64,000 nucleotides of DNA, taken from positions 133,655,957 through 133,719,956 of the forward strand of contig NC_133771.1 in assembly GCF_003597395.2 (NCBI RefSeq), in the 5' to 3' direction. This DNA is from Chelonoidis abingdonii (lineage: Eukaryota > Chordata > Testudines > Testudinidae). The notes under the pieces were generated by a model that did no database searches, was not told the DNA's origin, and was given only the letters and a program-made list of their open reading frames with translations. The position numbers and the translations under genes were made by a program. Shown here piece after piece: positions 21,660 to 34,113 of the stretch. The first letter of the stretch is position 1, and each line of letters starts with the position of its first letter.

Positions 21660-24600
21660 GTGTATATATATAAATGTTTTGTGCTGGTTTACATTATCAA
21701 TCCTTCCTCTATGAAAAAGTATTTCATAGTAAAACAATGAAAGGGAATAGTAGCAAAAAGATTATAAATGCGTTATTTCAGATATTTCGAAAATATTTAT
21801 TCCTTGCTATTTTTTCTAACCCTTTTTCTCTTTGATGAAGGTTCTCTTTCTACAGCAATTTTTAGCCTAACAGTCACTTTCAACTCATCTTCTTTTATTA
21901 AAAAAAATTTTGGACTGTTGAACAGATCCCAGTTTAGCTTTTAAATTGGAAAGTGGGTGGAAAAAACCCCGAAAGGTCCAAATATTGCTGTTGAAAAGGA
22001 TTTCTTGACATTTTGAAGGAAGAGGCAGTTTAAAATGTCTATTTTTTTTCCTTCAGCCCTTCCCTCCCCTCACTCCCTATTCATTATGACTGCCTCTCTT
22101 TACACCTTGTACCCCCAAGGTGCCTTATCTGTGTCCCTCACATGAATATTGTCCCACCATTGAGCAGAACACGCAGAGGGATTTTTTGTGTGTGTGTGTT
22201 CTAGCTGTGAATTCTTGTGAGATGGCATAGAACTGTAACATCACTGAAAGTACCCAGTCAAAATGCAGTATTGGACAATTGGTACAGATTTGCATTGCAT
22301 TGTATTTGCATTTTGTCATGGGTAGTCTTTAGTGGTAGGGTTTTTGTGGAATCTTGACTATATTTCAAAGCTGACTTCCCAGAAATAATTATCTCCTGCA
22401 ATAATCACCTCTTCACTCCCACCCCCAGCATGAGGTGGGTGCAGATTGTAACTCATTGCATCAGCAGGGGCGAATTTTGCCCTATACTGCTAATATATGA
22501 TACATACACCAGAAAGAGATGAAATCTGACAAGAACACTAGGGGTCCTATTTAGCAGTGAAGCATTCACAAGTTTTAAAAATATGAAAAGAAAGAAGCCA
22601 ATTTCTAGAGCCAAATTTAGCTTTTACTAGAAACTTCTTTTCCCTTTTGGGGAGCTGAGGGGTTGGAGGAGAGGGAATGGAAAAAATGTACCATTTATAG
22701 CTTGCTCCTTAAAATCTTTCTGGAGCAATTTCATTTTTACCCTTTTTGTCACCTTTAAGCTTTGAAATGGAGACTGTCCTCAGCAATGTTAGGGTTCATC
22801 TGTCCTTTCGCGAACATCCCAGCAGACTCTGCGTGGATCAGCACAAAAGAACCCAAATGTATAGCGTACGCAGGCCTTGGAGAGGGGGTGAGCTGCCAAA
22901 AATTGAACTTTGTGCTCAAGCTTCAATAGCCCTATAAGTATGTGGTTAAAAGGGGAGGGTGGAATGCATTCCTAATGAAATACATACTTTAAAACTTAAA
23001 TTAATAGGTTTTTAGTTACACTGTGGTTCAGAGACGAGTAGATGTGGAACAACTGCTTACACGACATAAAACAGTCTCACTCTCACTCTCGCTGGGTCCC
23101 TTAGGATGCGGTTGGGCAGATGGATACACATATGTGCAGAGGAATCCTCAACAAAAAGCCTAGGAAGAAAGACAGAGGAAAGTACTTATGTAACAGAAAT
23201 GTAATTAAATTCTCAAGTAATGAGGCTGACAGCCTGCCAATGCACATTTGCTGGATATATAATTTATAAGAATCATATTTTTAAATGTTTTGTCAAGCAT
23301 ACCTGGAACACTGGGGAAAGTACTTTTGTGCTTTATGTACAAATTGAAATAACTAAATAATAATTAAGAACCATACAGTAGTGAAGGAGGAATTTAAAAA
23401 GACCTTTAATTTTTATAAATGCTGCAGATGTCACTCATTTAATACTAGAGTATTTTCAAAGAAAGCATTTGGGCGCATATAATTTTGCAGCCATTCATTG
23501 TTCAACAGCACCATTTCCATAATACTGTAACTCAGACTCCCCTTAAATATTTCTGCCAAAGCACACAACTGACTTAGAAATATTGTTGTTCATAACGTTT
23601 TTCAAGTTTGTATTTCATTCTTGTGTGTCTTGTCAGTGAAATGATACTGTGTAAGTACATATTTCCTATGAGAAGTTGAGAGGATTTTTTAAACTGCCTG
23701 AGGGAATTGAAAGTGTCACTAATTTCAGTGATAACTGACTGTCTATTTCCTGAGGTGCTTTTGAAAACCTAACCCAACAGGCTATTTGCAAGTTGGGTGG
23801 CAAGTACAAGAGTTATATTGCTTTTAATTAAACCTACTAAAATACGCATTGCATAGAGTCTTTCGTCAAAGGACCTCAGGATTCTTTACAAATACTGATT
23901 GAGCAGTGTTGCCACCTCTCATGAGCCTCCTGATATTTGATCTTTTTCTCAAAGCTTCAACTCCTGGAGTCATGTCATTTTGTGAGAATCTCAGCTTTCA
24001 CTAAAAACAAACTAAAGTTTCTAGCCTTCATAGTTGCAGAGTAAAGCTTGAAAACATGACCCGAATGCACCCCTAAAGATTCAAAAACCACTGTGTAAGA
24101 CTGCATATCCCACATTTTAAGTGCAAAGAATCTCTTAGAGGAATATAAAAGGGACTAATATATTGTGGAAGAGAAAGCTGGTTCCAGCCTTAACTATTGA
24201 GAGACATATGTATTTTTGGAAGAGAGGTGAGGAGATCCACCTTTAAGGGACCAGCCATCCTACAGGAAAAAAGCCTGGTGGTTTTTGTGGGATATTTCCT
24301 GTATAAGAGCTACAGGACTGAGTCCTTTCATTGGAGCCTTGGAGAATGTGGTTAGAGAATGCAGTGAGTAGTGCAATTGGCAGCAGTGAGTCTATTCCAA
24401 TCTTTTATTTATAATTCCTGCTTCATATGTAATCTAGTGTCGAAGGAGAAACTTTTTGTGCCTCCCAAATAACAGCGAGATTGCAAGAAGTGAGTTTGTA
24501 AACAATGATAAAGAGAAATATGCTGCTGAGCAGCCCTGTTGCACTGGATTCTTTTTCAAGCTTTCTGTCTTTGATCCCTAGTCTATAGTTTGTTATTACT

Positions 24601-27600
24601 TTCTCTTACAAGAGATGCATTGATTGTGCAGAACAACAGAACTTTCACCCTGTGTGTACTAGATGAATTGTAGAACTATCACATTTGTCTTTCATGTGGT
24701 TTCAGTGTGACTGAATGTCGGTGACAAATGCCGTGTAGAGTGAGCACAAAGTTAGTTTTACCAGCTACTGAGTCTACTTGTATACTTCTGAGTGCCTTCC
24801 ATTACCTCCTTATGCATTTCTATCAAAGCAGAATGGCACAGATAATGAGATATTAAAACCATAACGGCAATGCTATCGATTGTTAAAATTGTAATGAAAT
24901 TTGGAAAAAGTAAAAGAATACAACGTGCCCCAATGATTATTGTATTTTAAAACCATGTGGAAGACGATTAATAGAGATGTGCAAAATATTATATCCTAAG
25001 TAAAGTACCTACTATGCTGGACTTAACTCTACCATGTAGATCCGATTCTTGAGGGCTGCAATGATTACCAAGTGCATGATTTCACAAAAATGGAAAAGTA
25101 GTGTTATGCCCAGAACAGAGCAGTGGTATTCAGACCTGTCTGAGTTACTAATGAAAGAAAGACTAGCTTATCGATACAGAGAAAAAATATATTAATTTGA
25201 AGAAATTTGGACTCCCCTTTCTTGATACATTTGGATAAAGAATGCGGAGGCACCTCATATGGTGCCAGACCTCCATTCCACCTGACCTCTCTGTTTTTTC
25301 CCTTCCTCTCCTCCCTGCCACCCTGATGCTCTCCTTCCTTTATTTGCCTATTAGTGTCTATCTTTTTTTTTAATTGTTACTCCCACCCTAACATGTTATG
25401 TCTGTGTAATATTGTCTGTTTTGTACTGTCTGGTTTTGCAGCTTTGACAAGTTGTGAAGGTGCACAATAGCATAATTTTATTGGATATCTTGTGAAATTT
25501 GCAGCATTTGGTAACATATAAAAAGCTATAGGTCATTTACCTTTTTGTATTTTTTTTTACTGTTTGTTTCCTTATGAAAATTAATTAAAAATTAATTGCA
25601 AAAAAGAAAGAAAAAGAAATTCAACCCCATTCCCTACAATATGCAATAGTCTGATCAATACTAAAAAAAACTATTGCACAATGCTAGCAGTGTCACAAAC
25701 TACTACTGTTTCCAACCTCCCGTCCCTAAACAAGCTAACTTGAAAAGCTATCTAAAATTAGTCTTTAGTGCCAACACTCTGCCGCCTGGATCTCCCCCAA
25801 ATAAGCTTCAGGCCAGGGTATGGCATAGAGACAGCACTACTTGCTTTGGTGAATAACTTCCTCCTGCTTGTAGCTAGGAAGCGTGCCCATATTTCTCATA
25901 TTAGATTTCTCCTCTACCCAACTTCTCCACCAATTCCCTTTCCAGTCCCTCACCAAATTCCATATTATCCTCCAGCACCCTCCTACATTTCGAAGCTCTA
26001 CCAGCATCCCATCCAGCAGTTCCATCACATCCCTTGCTTCCTACCAGCTCCACATCCAACCCCCAGCATTATCACAAACCCTTCAACAAAGCTCCAGTAA
26101 CCCTATCTATTACTTCCAATCCAAGACCTACTAGCCTTAATGCTTCCCATCAGCACCCCGACCTATGTCCCCAGCATTCAGGACCTTGATCAACAAAAGG
26201 GGAATCCTATGGTTTTCTGGAAAATTATATTTATACTGCATGAATGATCACTAAATGCCTTGAAGTGTTCTGGAAAAAGACAAACCTGGTGCCACATCTT
26301 CCATTTATGAGGCCCTGTTATTAGGACTTTTTGCACAGTTCTCAGATTGGTTGGTAAATAAAGTCCATGTGCCCACTGCAGCTGTTATTTTAATTCCAGA
26401 CTCTGTAAACCTGACTTAATCTCTCCACACATGCAATAGTTCACATTTTAGTTTATTTTTCAATTTGGAAAAGGAACAGTATTGCTAAAGTAAATTACAA
26501 GTCTCTCTGCAAAAACAGAATTGATGTTGCTGAGCATTAGGGAAACTTTTTATTTCACTTTTTATTTAGAACTCCTCAGCCGGGTTGCGTCCTAGTGATC
26601 CATATGCAAAGGAAACTTCTGTGTGTCAATCTTCTCCTGTCCAAGGGGAAGATGAGGACCAGCTGTCTGTGACATCATTTCATTGACTGCTGATTGAAAA
26701 TTTACCTGTGGGAAAGAGGTAGGCTGAGGGCAGGAGCAGAAAGTTGGGGTGGGGGAGTCATGTATTGTCTCCCCAACAGCCATGTGGGTAATCCCCAGAA
26801 AATTTATATAGAGTGTGCTACTTTTGTTTGTGGAGTGTTCCAGAGTAGGGATGCACTTGTCTCCGGAAACAGTGCCGAGACACAGAGCCTCTCTGTGGAT
26901 GGACCTGGCCGCCAGTGAATGCCCCAAGATTCATGTGAACTGGGTATGAAAAAATAGAATAATTTTCAAACTCTGGGTTACCCAGAAATTGGTTGCTTCA
27001 TCTGTTTACTATTCATGTCGTGTGGCTGATCCCATAAATCAAATGATGCTGTTTCTGCTCCCTGACTGGATGACTGAAATTATTTAAAGAGGAGACTAAG
27101 CCAGTAATGAAGAGCAAACAATGAATAATGCGCATCCAGTATGAATTTTCAGACAAATTATTATTTGTGACAAAATTTATTACATTTTTCTATTTCATTA
27201 ATAATTTTGTGACTATATAGCACTTGTCGAAATCTCTATGACCACACTAGTAACATTTCAATAGTCCACTGGCTCTACTGATATATAGCAAAATATAGTT
27301 CAGATTCACATTGTGCACTGCCTGAAATACTGGAATTTTTGTTGTTGCAAAAGTGGAAATACTTTACCCATGCAGAAAATAATAAATATTCTGAGTGATT
27401 TAAAACAGCTCTGGAGCGGGGACAATGACAAAATCAGTCTAATTTTTGTGCACAGCAAAACACATCCCACTTAACGAGTACAGCATGTAAAAAGATAAAC
27501 AAACTACTTCTTCACTATACGAGGTGGAAAACAGCGAAGTATACTGTATAAACAGGAGATCATTAAACAGCTAGCCAAAGGATTATTTGTTTCATTTAAA

Positions 27601-28080
27601 ATTAAGATGAGTCATATGTTCCATCAAAGATATTATTTAAACATTTTTGTTTTTTCTTTTGCAATTAAATAACAAAGACAACTTCGTCATCATAGCAGCA
27701 AGCAATCTTTTCCCGATTGTTATATTAACCATCTTCTTTGAAGATTATTCATACTTTATTACATATACTTACAGTGGCTCAGGGATGTAGAGAGTTTATT
27801 AGCATAAGAAATCACTTCAGTAGTCTTCATTTGATTTATAGCTCTTAAAGTATCGAAGATACCTTACCCAATACATTAGTCTATATAATGTAGATAAGAA
27901 CAATCTATATAAAATTACATTTTCTACTGCAAATTAATAATGTTTTAGCAATTGTTAAAAAATATGTTCTTGCCTACATATTGCCTTTATAGGGAACCAA
28001 GCTCCTTGTGATGTGACACTGAGCTCATCAAATCCAAGACTATTAAAATCTATAGAAAATTAATTTTCCAAAGACCTATG
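21660..28080. other. Gene-free stretch
   Basis: About 6.4 kb of AT-rich sequence with no recognisable exon, RNA gene or well-bounded repeat. A pyrimidine-rich segment (25.9-26.15 kb) gives overlapping short open frames with no domain. A short inverted repeat GGCACC/GGTGCC sits near 25.26 kb. Confidence 0.45.
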
Positions 28081-28179
28081 GCATGATCTTCAATTCTATA
28101 GTCCAAATGGAGTTGAAGTCCAGTTCATTGTTCAGACTCCCCAGATTATGGGTGGGGCTGGCAGAGCTGCCTATTATTA

Positions 28180-28600
28180 AAGTTTCCTGACGTTGCCCAT
28201 TATAAGATTTTGGTTTCAGTTGCTTATAACTTTTCCAGACTTTAACCACTCAGGCTGAAACTTTCCACGCTGGGTATCTGCCTCAGGCTGAATTTTTCTG
28301 GAAAATTTCAGCCAAAACAGTTCAACTATTTCTGAGAATGAGGCAAGGGGAAAATATGTTGTTTTTCCCATGTCAAAAAATTCTAGTGACCTTTTCTTTA
28401 AAAAGATCTAGCACCACCATACTTTGGAGCCAGAACTTGAAATTTGGCAGGGGTAGGTGTCACTTTTATGCCAGTGATGTGCCTTTTGCCATCCCCATGA
28501 AAATCCACCCAAATTCGACTAAGCTATATGCCCTTTAAAAGTTCACACATGCTCAATAGAGCCATCTTAGATTTCAGCAGAAATCTAAGATGGCTCTAAA
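28180..28600. repeat. Interspersed repeat containing a perfect hairpin
   Basis: Segments such as 'cttataacttttccagact' and 'cttgaaatttggcaggggt' are ones I recall as repeated in turtle genomes. Near the right side is a perfect 19-bp inverted repeat, TAGAGCCATCTTAGATTTC (28557-28575), with a 4-base spacer and its exact complement at 28580-28598. Class unknown. Confidence 0.5.
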
Positions 28601-28879
28601 GTTCTCCAAAGATTCTGTCTTCGCACAACAGGCTGCAGCCTGGGATGGAGCAGGACTTTCCCTGCAATTGCAGATCTGGGCTGCTGTGGGCCATGCTAGG
28701 TCCAGGCACCTGCACTGAGAGGCAAGAGCCAGTCTCTTTTTGCTGTCAGTTACATCCTTGCTGTGCCTACACAGCCTGGAGGTGGGAGCTGCCTGATCTG
28801 AATGCAGAGGAGAAAAGAGGCACACTTACATGTGAAGAAGAGAATAGATTAGGACTAGGAACCTAGGTGTGTACCTGTG

Positions 28880-29230
28880 CAAAAAATTGAACTGGCACCA
28901 GGCAGGGTGGGAGAGGGAAACTGGGACTGGGAATTGGGATGTGGTGGAGCCTGATACTGTAAGTCAGGGAGAGAAATGAGATGAAGAGGAGTGGAAGCCT
29001 GTAGATGAGGGGCTGAGGGAGACAGGAACTGACAGGACAAGAAGACTGGGACTGAGAACCAGTGAGGTGGTGGGATAGAGGTGAGGTGGAGTGTGATAAG
29101 AGAGATCTGATGAGGACCCAGTGTGTGGGAGGAAAACGGACTGGCTGGACAAAGAGACTAGGATAAGGAGTCAGGTGGTGGAGCACAGAGTTTGGATGAG
29201 GCACCCAGGAAGCACGACGGTCTGGGAGAC
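28880..29230. repeat. Degenerate purine-rich minisatellite
   Basis: About three imperfect units of roughly 110-130 bp, each opening with a GACTGGGACTGGGA-like motif (near 28920, 29045 and 29155) and continuing with GGTGGTGGAGC-like stretches. The plus strand is strongly G/A-rich. Open frames on both strands come from this composition. Confidence 0.5.
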
Positions 29231-29898
29231 AGTATGATAAAAAAAGAGGATTCTAATCAGGCACATGATATTTCGAAGCAATTAGAAAAAGTGATAAATT
29301 CAGTTTGCAAAAAAGAGAAACTGGAAATAATGCAAAAAATAAGGGAAGCAGGCCAGGAAATGCTGGCACTGTGAAAAAAATGGCCACTAAAAGAAGGATT
29401 ATTATAAATATAAAGCTGGCCAGCAAAAAGCAGCATAAATGCATAATGAAAGTCCCTCTCCCAGTTCAGGAGTTGAAGGGGCAAAGCTCAGAGGTACAAG
29501 GATCAAGCCTACAGTTTTTGAATAGGTAAGGGGCAGTTAAACAATAATAATAAGAGTTAGCTATTGAACATGCAATAGGATCTGTGACTCGCACAAGAAT
29601 ACTAGCCACTGACTCAGACATTATAGTTATTAGACTAGATATGCTAAAAGGGAGGAGGGAATCCTAATTGATCTCAGATGGAGACAGTGACTGAGGAACT
29701 TTCACCTATTGGAAAATTGGGATTGAAAATTAGATATTGGGAATTTGAATAAAATGTCTATATAGCCAAGCTAGTGGGTGAGCTAATAAGAGGTTGGGAT
29801 TTCATTATGACATACGCCTGTTTCATAAATACGCAGGTCTTTACACTCCCAGCTCCAGATGTAAACATAGTCATTGTTTCCTTGTACTCCACCATCAA
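29231..29898. other. No gene recognised
   Basis: A lysine-rich open frame of 60 codons (29192-29374) begins in the minisatellite and runs into A-rich sequence; it has no identifiable domain. Nothing else is seen. Confidence 0.4.
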
Positions 29899-29975
29899 TC
29901 TGTCTGTATCCATCTGTTATCTCTTGTCTCATACTTAGACTGTAAACTCATTGGGACAGGGACTAGAGACAGGTG
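29899..29975 (+). repeat. L2/MIR-like 3' end fragment
   Basis: It reads 'tgtctgtatccatctgtta', then 'agactgtaaactcattggga' and 'cagggact', the plus-strand form of a conserved amniote repeat end ('tgtaagctctttggggcagggact'). The minus-strand form occurs near 49.3-49.4 kb. Confidence 0.6.
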
Positions 29976-30036
29976 ATTTTTTTTTTTTTTGGCAAATAGC
30001 AAATTTGATAAATAATGCAATTTCCTTCTCAAGCAT

Positions 30037-30074
30037 CTGACAAAGTGGATATTCACCCACGAAAGCTCATGCTC
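30037..30074 (+). ncRNA. Hammerhead-ribozyme-like core, one change from consensus
   Basis: CUGACAA (30037-30043) stands for CUGANGA with one G-to-A change. A 4-bp stem II pairs GUGG (30045-30048) with CCAC (30057-30060). GAAA follows at 30061-30064, then stem III GC-UCAU-GC (30065-30072) and UC (30073-30074), where a type I hammerhead would cleave. Flanking text to about 30124 ('gtctgttagtttataaggtg') is a conserved turtle repeat, probably a terminal repeat of a PLE. Changing the core G should abolish cleavage; stem I is weak. Confidence 0.6.
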
Positions 30075-30356
30075 CAAAACGTCTGTTAGTTTATAAGGTG
30101 CCACAGGATTCTCTGCTGCTTCTCAGGATGGGAATTACACCCCCCCAGCTTGAAGTGTGGACATTTCTAATAAGGCTGTACTGGTCAGCATGATAGGGAG
30201 TGGTCTCAGCATGTCAGCAGTTAAATTTTTTTTCTTTCTGTCTGGGATTGGTTGGTTAGGGTGTCAGCATTTTGGCTCCATTAAGGTGATGGGTGGACCC
30301 AACATGAGGTGATATTATGGGTTGAGTTAAGCCTCATTGAAACCAGTGAGTGTAAC

Positions 30357-31380
30357 TGTCATAAACAGATAAGAAAAGTTAATAGCACAGAAGTACTTTA
30401 TAGCTCTTTGACTATAAAGGGTTAACAAGTTCAGTAAGCCTGGCTGTCACCTGACCAGAGGACCAATCAGGAGACAGGATACTTTCAAATCTTGAGGGAG
30501 GGAAGTTTCTGTGTGTGCTGTTAGTTTTTGGTTGTTGTTCACTCTGGCTCAGAGGGACCAGACGTGCAACCAGGTTTCTCTCCAATCTCCCTGATACAGG
30601 CTCTTATAAGTTCAAAATAGTAAGTACTAGATAGATAAAGCGAGTTAGGCTTATGTTTGTTTTCTTTATTTGCAAATGTGCATTTGGCTGGAAGGAGTTT
30701 AATTGTGTATTTGGCTGGAAGGAGTTCAAATTTGTATTTTTTGCTGAAAGGATTTTAATTTGTACTTGAATACTTAGGCTGGGAGGGTATTCCCAGTGCC
30801 TATAGCTAAAAAACCCTGTACCTATTCCATTTTAAATTTACAAAGATAATTTTTACTGTTTTTCTCTCTTTAATTAAAAGTTTCTTGTTTAAGAACCTGA
30901 TTGTTTTTTTATTCTGGTGAGACCCAGGGGACTGGGTCTGGATTCACCAGGGAATTGGTGGGGAGAAAGGAGGGAAGGGGGAGAGAGAGGCTAATTTCTC
31001 TCTGTGTCAGGATTACTTTTCTCTCTCAGGAAGAGTCTGGGAGGGGGAAAGAGAAGGAGGGAGGAAGGTGAATTGTCCTCTCTGTTTTTGATTCAAGGAG
31101 TTTGAATCACAGTGATCTTCCAGGGTAACCCAGGGAGGGGAAGCCTGGGAGAGGCAACGGTGGGGGAAAGGGTTTACTTTCCTTGTGTTAAGATCCAGAG
31201 GGTCTGGGTCTTGGGGTTCCCCGGGCAAGGTTTTGGGGGGACCAGAGTGTACCAGGCACTGGAATTCCTGGTTGGTGGCAGCGCTACAGGTTCTAAGCTG
31301 GTAATTGAGCTTAGAGGAATTCATGCTGGTACCCCATCTTCTGAACACTAAGGTTCAGAGTGGGAAATTGTACCATGACA
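30357..31380 (+). mobile_element. Solo LTR, 1,024 bp, second copy
   Basis: Same family as the LTR at 11.7 kb: it starts TGTCATAAACAG and ends ACCATGACA. The flanking duplication GTAAC (30352-30356 and 31381-31385) is perfect. It is about 31 bp longer, mostly from a tandem doubling of TTTGGCTGGAAGGAGTT at about 30685-30730. There are no internal retroviral genes. The perfect duplication suggests less decay than the first copy. Confidence 0.88.
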
Positions 31381-31385
31381 GTAAC

Positions 31386-32200
31386 AATCACCCTTCATTA
31401 TGGCTAAAGGTAAGAATGGTTAAGCTCCTTTATGCAACCAGGTAACTGAAACAGTAGCAGCGTCCACCCACAACACAGGCACATGTCATCACCCAAACTA
31501 AGACACCTGTGGATGAAAAAGTTTCACTTGGTTTTGTTTTGTGGAGGTGTGTGCGTGTGTGTGTGTGTGAGAGAGAGCGAGAGAGAGAGACCTTGGGAGA
31601 AATGGCAGGAAAGAAGCACCAGACACAGATGCAGACACACTGGCCCTCAAAGAAAACTGCTGAGAAAGAACTTTGGTGCTGAGTGCTGGCTAAAAAGGGG
31701 CTTGAAGCAGTGAGCAAAGCAACAGTCTTCTGCTGTTTAATTCCTTCTGTGTTCAGGGAGACAGCACTTTGTGCATTCTGTATAAATAGGGTTGCATCGA
31801 AGATACTTGCCTTCATCTTCATTTTACTCTCCTAACAGAAACAACCTGCAGGACCTCGAATTTTGGCTACTCTTATTTTGGTTAATAGGGGTAACAATTT
31901 TAGGCTACCCTGGTTACCAGGACAGCCAGTTGGTAGTGGTTATGCCAGACCCAGCAGGGAGTTCCAGCAGTTGAATGGCAGCCATGGGATGCACCCCATC
32001 TCATGTACTGTCTTTGTCCAGTATGCCAGATCCAGGATTGGATAGATGGAGCAGCCTGCAATAAGCCATGCAATACCTAGGTCACAGTAAAGAGATATCT
32101 AAATAGAACATCTGACACAGAGAACTAGTCCACACTGCACATGGCTAGCTACCACATAGGTAAAGTAGCTAGTAACAAAAAGATTATGGTGTTAGAATAT
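31386..32200. other. No gene recognised
   Basis: Contains a compound (GT)n(GA)n microsatellite; otherwise no identifiable exon or repeat. Confidence 0.45.
31546..31591. repeat. (GT)n(GA)n microsatellite
   Basis: A GT run with one interruption passes directly into a GA run. Confidence 0.9.
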
Positions 32201-32399
32201 GAAATATGTGTATTGCTGGGTCAGCGTCTATTTACCAAATGCTTTTCCTGGCCAATGGGAGCCAAGGAGCTCGTACTTGTGGCAGGTGCCACATGTGGAG
32301 AGTCTGGAGACCCCCCTTGCCGCTCTGACCCTAGGAGCCAGAGACCTCCCAGAAGGGCTGGTGAGTGCAGCCAGGGAAGGGGGCAGGGCATGATGAAGT

Positions 32400-32820
32400 G
32401 TTTGTGTGAAGGGTGCTGGGCTGTGAGGGTGTGGAGGATGCTGGGCATTGGGGGAGGTTTGTGTGTTTTGGGGTGCTAGACAGTGTGGGCCTGTTGAGGG
32501 GTGCTGGGCAGTGGGGGAGATCTGTGTGTGTCAGGGCACTGGGCAGTGCGGATTTGTGTGGGGCATTGTGTAGTTTTGGTGGTGGGGCTGTGGGGAAGGG
32601 CACTGGGAAGGAGGGAGGGGAAATCTGTATGTATTGGAAAACTAGCGAGTGGGGGGTTCTGTGTGGGGTGCTGGGCAGCTGTGGTGGGGCTGTGGGCAAG
32701 GGTGCGCTGGGCGGGGTGTGTGTGCACAGCACTGTGCATTTGTGGTGGAAGGGCTGTGTGGGGCTCTGGGCATAGTGGATCCAGGGGGTGCCGGGCAGGG
32801 GAGCTGTGTGGCACAGCATG
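32400..32820 (+). repeat. G-rich irregular minisatellite
   Basis: The motif GGGTGCTGGGCAGTG recurs about ten times with changes (near 32409, 32431, 32470, 32495, 32533, 32599, 32665, 32700, 32758 and 32786) at spacings of about 20-65 bp. The plus strand is G/T-rich, with many GGG runs. The segment to about 32998 ends with 'gatctggtcaccctaa', the inverted form of a turtle repeat end (TTAGGGTGACCAGAT), so the array may lie inside a larger element. A 197-codon minus-strand frame is a low-complexity product. Confidence 0.6.
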
Positions 32821-32999
32821 GGCCCACCCCCAACAGGAAGGGGCACTCTGGTAGCACATGGCCAGGTGGACCAGTATGCCTCTGCCTCCGGTCGGGGTTG
32901 TGCACCTGAGTCTATCTGTCTCACCCCTCCCTCCCCACTCGCCCAATGTGTCCTGATATTTCACTCTTGTGATCTGGTCACCCTAACACCATTAGAATG

Positions 33000-34110
33000 A
33001 GAAACTGAATGCAAATGAGCACACAATAGATGAAGGGACGTCCCCTCTGTCCTTGCCTCCCATGTCCCTTCCTCGCATTGTACCTGCTGTTTGCACTGAT
33101 TGTATTCTTTCAAGCTTCCTATAGTTGCGTTAATATAGGACACTGATACCCCTAAAGGATGCATATCATATGGAGAGCATGCCATAGCGCCATTTATCCA
33201 TTCACAACATCTCGCTTGTTTGTGCAGCAGTCATTTTCACCTGGAAGCACTTTAATATCCCCAGGCACAGCATGCCAGCATTTTACAATTATAAGGAGTA
33301 CAGTAAATTCTACATGTCTGCACTCACTGGTCATTAGAAAGATCTAGCACACTATGTTTCTGGAGTAATGGATTATATTTTTGTCTGATTGTGGTGTTAT
33401 TTACATGTTTTGTGCATATTAATATTGTTCCATACTGAATTCTCCATTTGCTTCTCTGTATGTGTCTGTAACTATATCCGCCTCACATTTTCTTTGAACT
33501 GCTTCTCATTTACTTATTTAGTCATGTCATACTTCAGAATTCTTCCTTATTTCTCTTTCTTCCTAAAGATGGATCTTTCGCTCTGCGATTTGAACATTTA
33601 TTAAATCCATCAGTTTTGCTTGTCTCAGAGACCAGTGAGACATGTATTGACTTAAACATTATGCGATTTAATCTAAGAATCACTGAGAAATGTTACAATA
33701 GGAATACAGGGAAGATGTGTTGCCAAATTTGGATCTGAGTTGCATGGGTGGTACTGGAAACATACAATAGAATGTTATTGATTGTATAATTGAGGGTGCA
33801 TTGTGTGGGGTATTTTGGCACTTGATTCCATGAGTTTTGCTGTTTGTTTCATTAGGATATGCTGCATTTGGCTTTTCAGGACTTGTTTTTAGTTCTATTC
33901 TTATGACACCCATGGGCTTTTGAACATGGAACATTATAAAATTAATAGAAGTATTATCCCCAAATTATGAGATTTTCTCTATTGCTCCTATGTATTTACT
34001 CTCCATTCTCAAATATTTTTATAGGCCACCTATTCATTATCATCCTGGAGGCTCTGCACTAGTTTTTGGAGTTCAGTTCTCATCCCCAGTTTGTGGCTTT
34101 CATACTTTCT
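33000..34110. other. Gene-free AT-rich stretch
   Basis: No exon, RNA gene or bounded repeat recognised. Confidence 0.45.
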
Positions 34111-34113
34111 CTG

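Noticed and set aside
26592..26927. A 111-codon minus-strand open frame
   Set aside because: No recognised domain, no visible splice sites or promoter; length is within what chance gives in 64 kb.
30357..31380. Possibility of a complete endogenous retrovirus between the two LTR copies
   Set aside because: The copies are 18 kb apart, each has its own distinct 5-bp duplication, and no gag, pol or env text lies between; they are independent solo LTRs.
32331..32924. A 197-codon minus-strand open frame, the longest in the window
   Set aside because: It is a reading of the G-rich minisatellite (proline/histidine/threonine-rich on the minus strand) with other open frames overlapping it on both strands; no domain.
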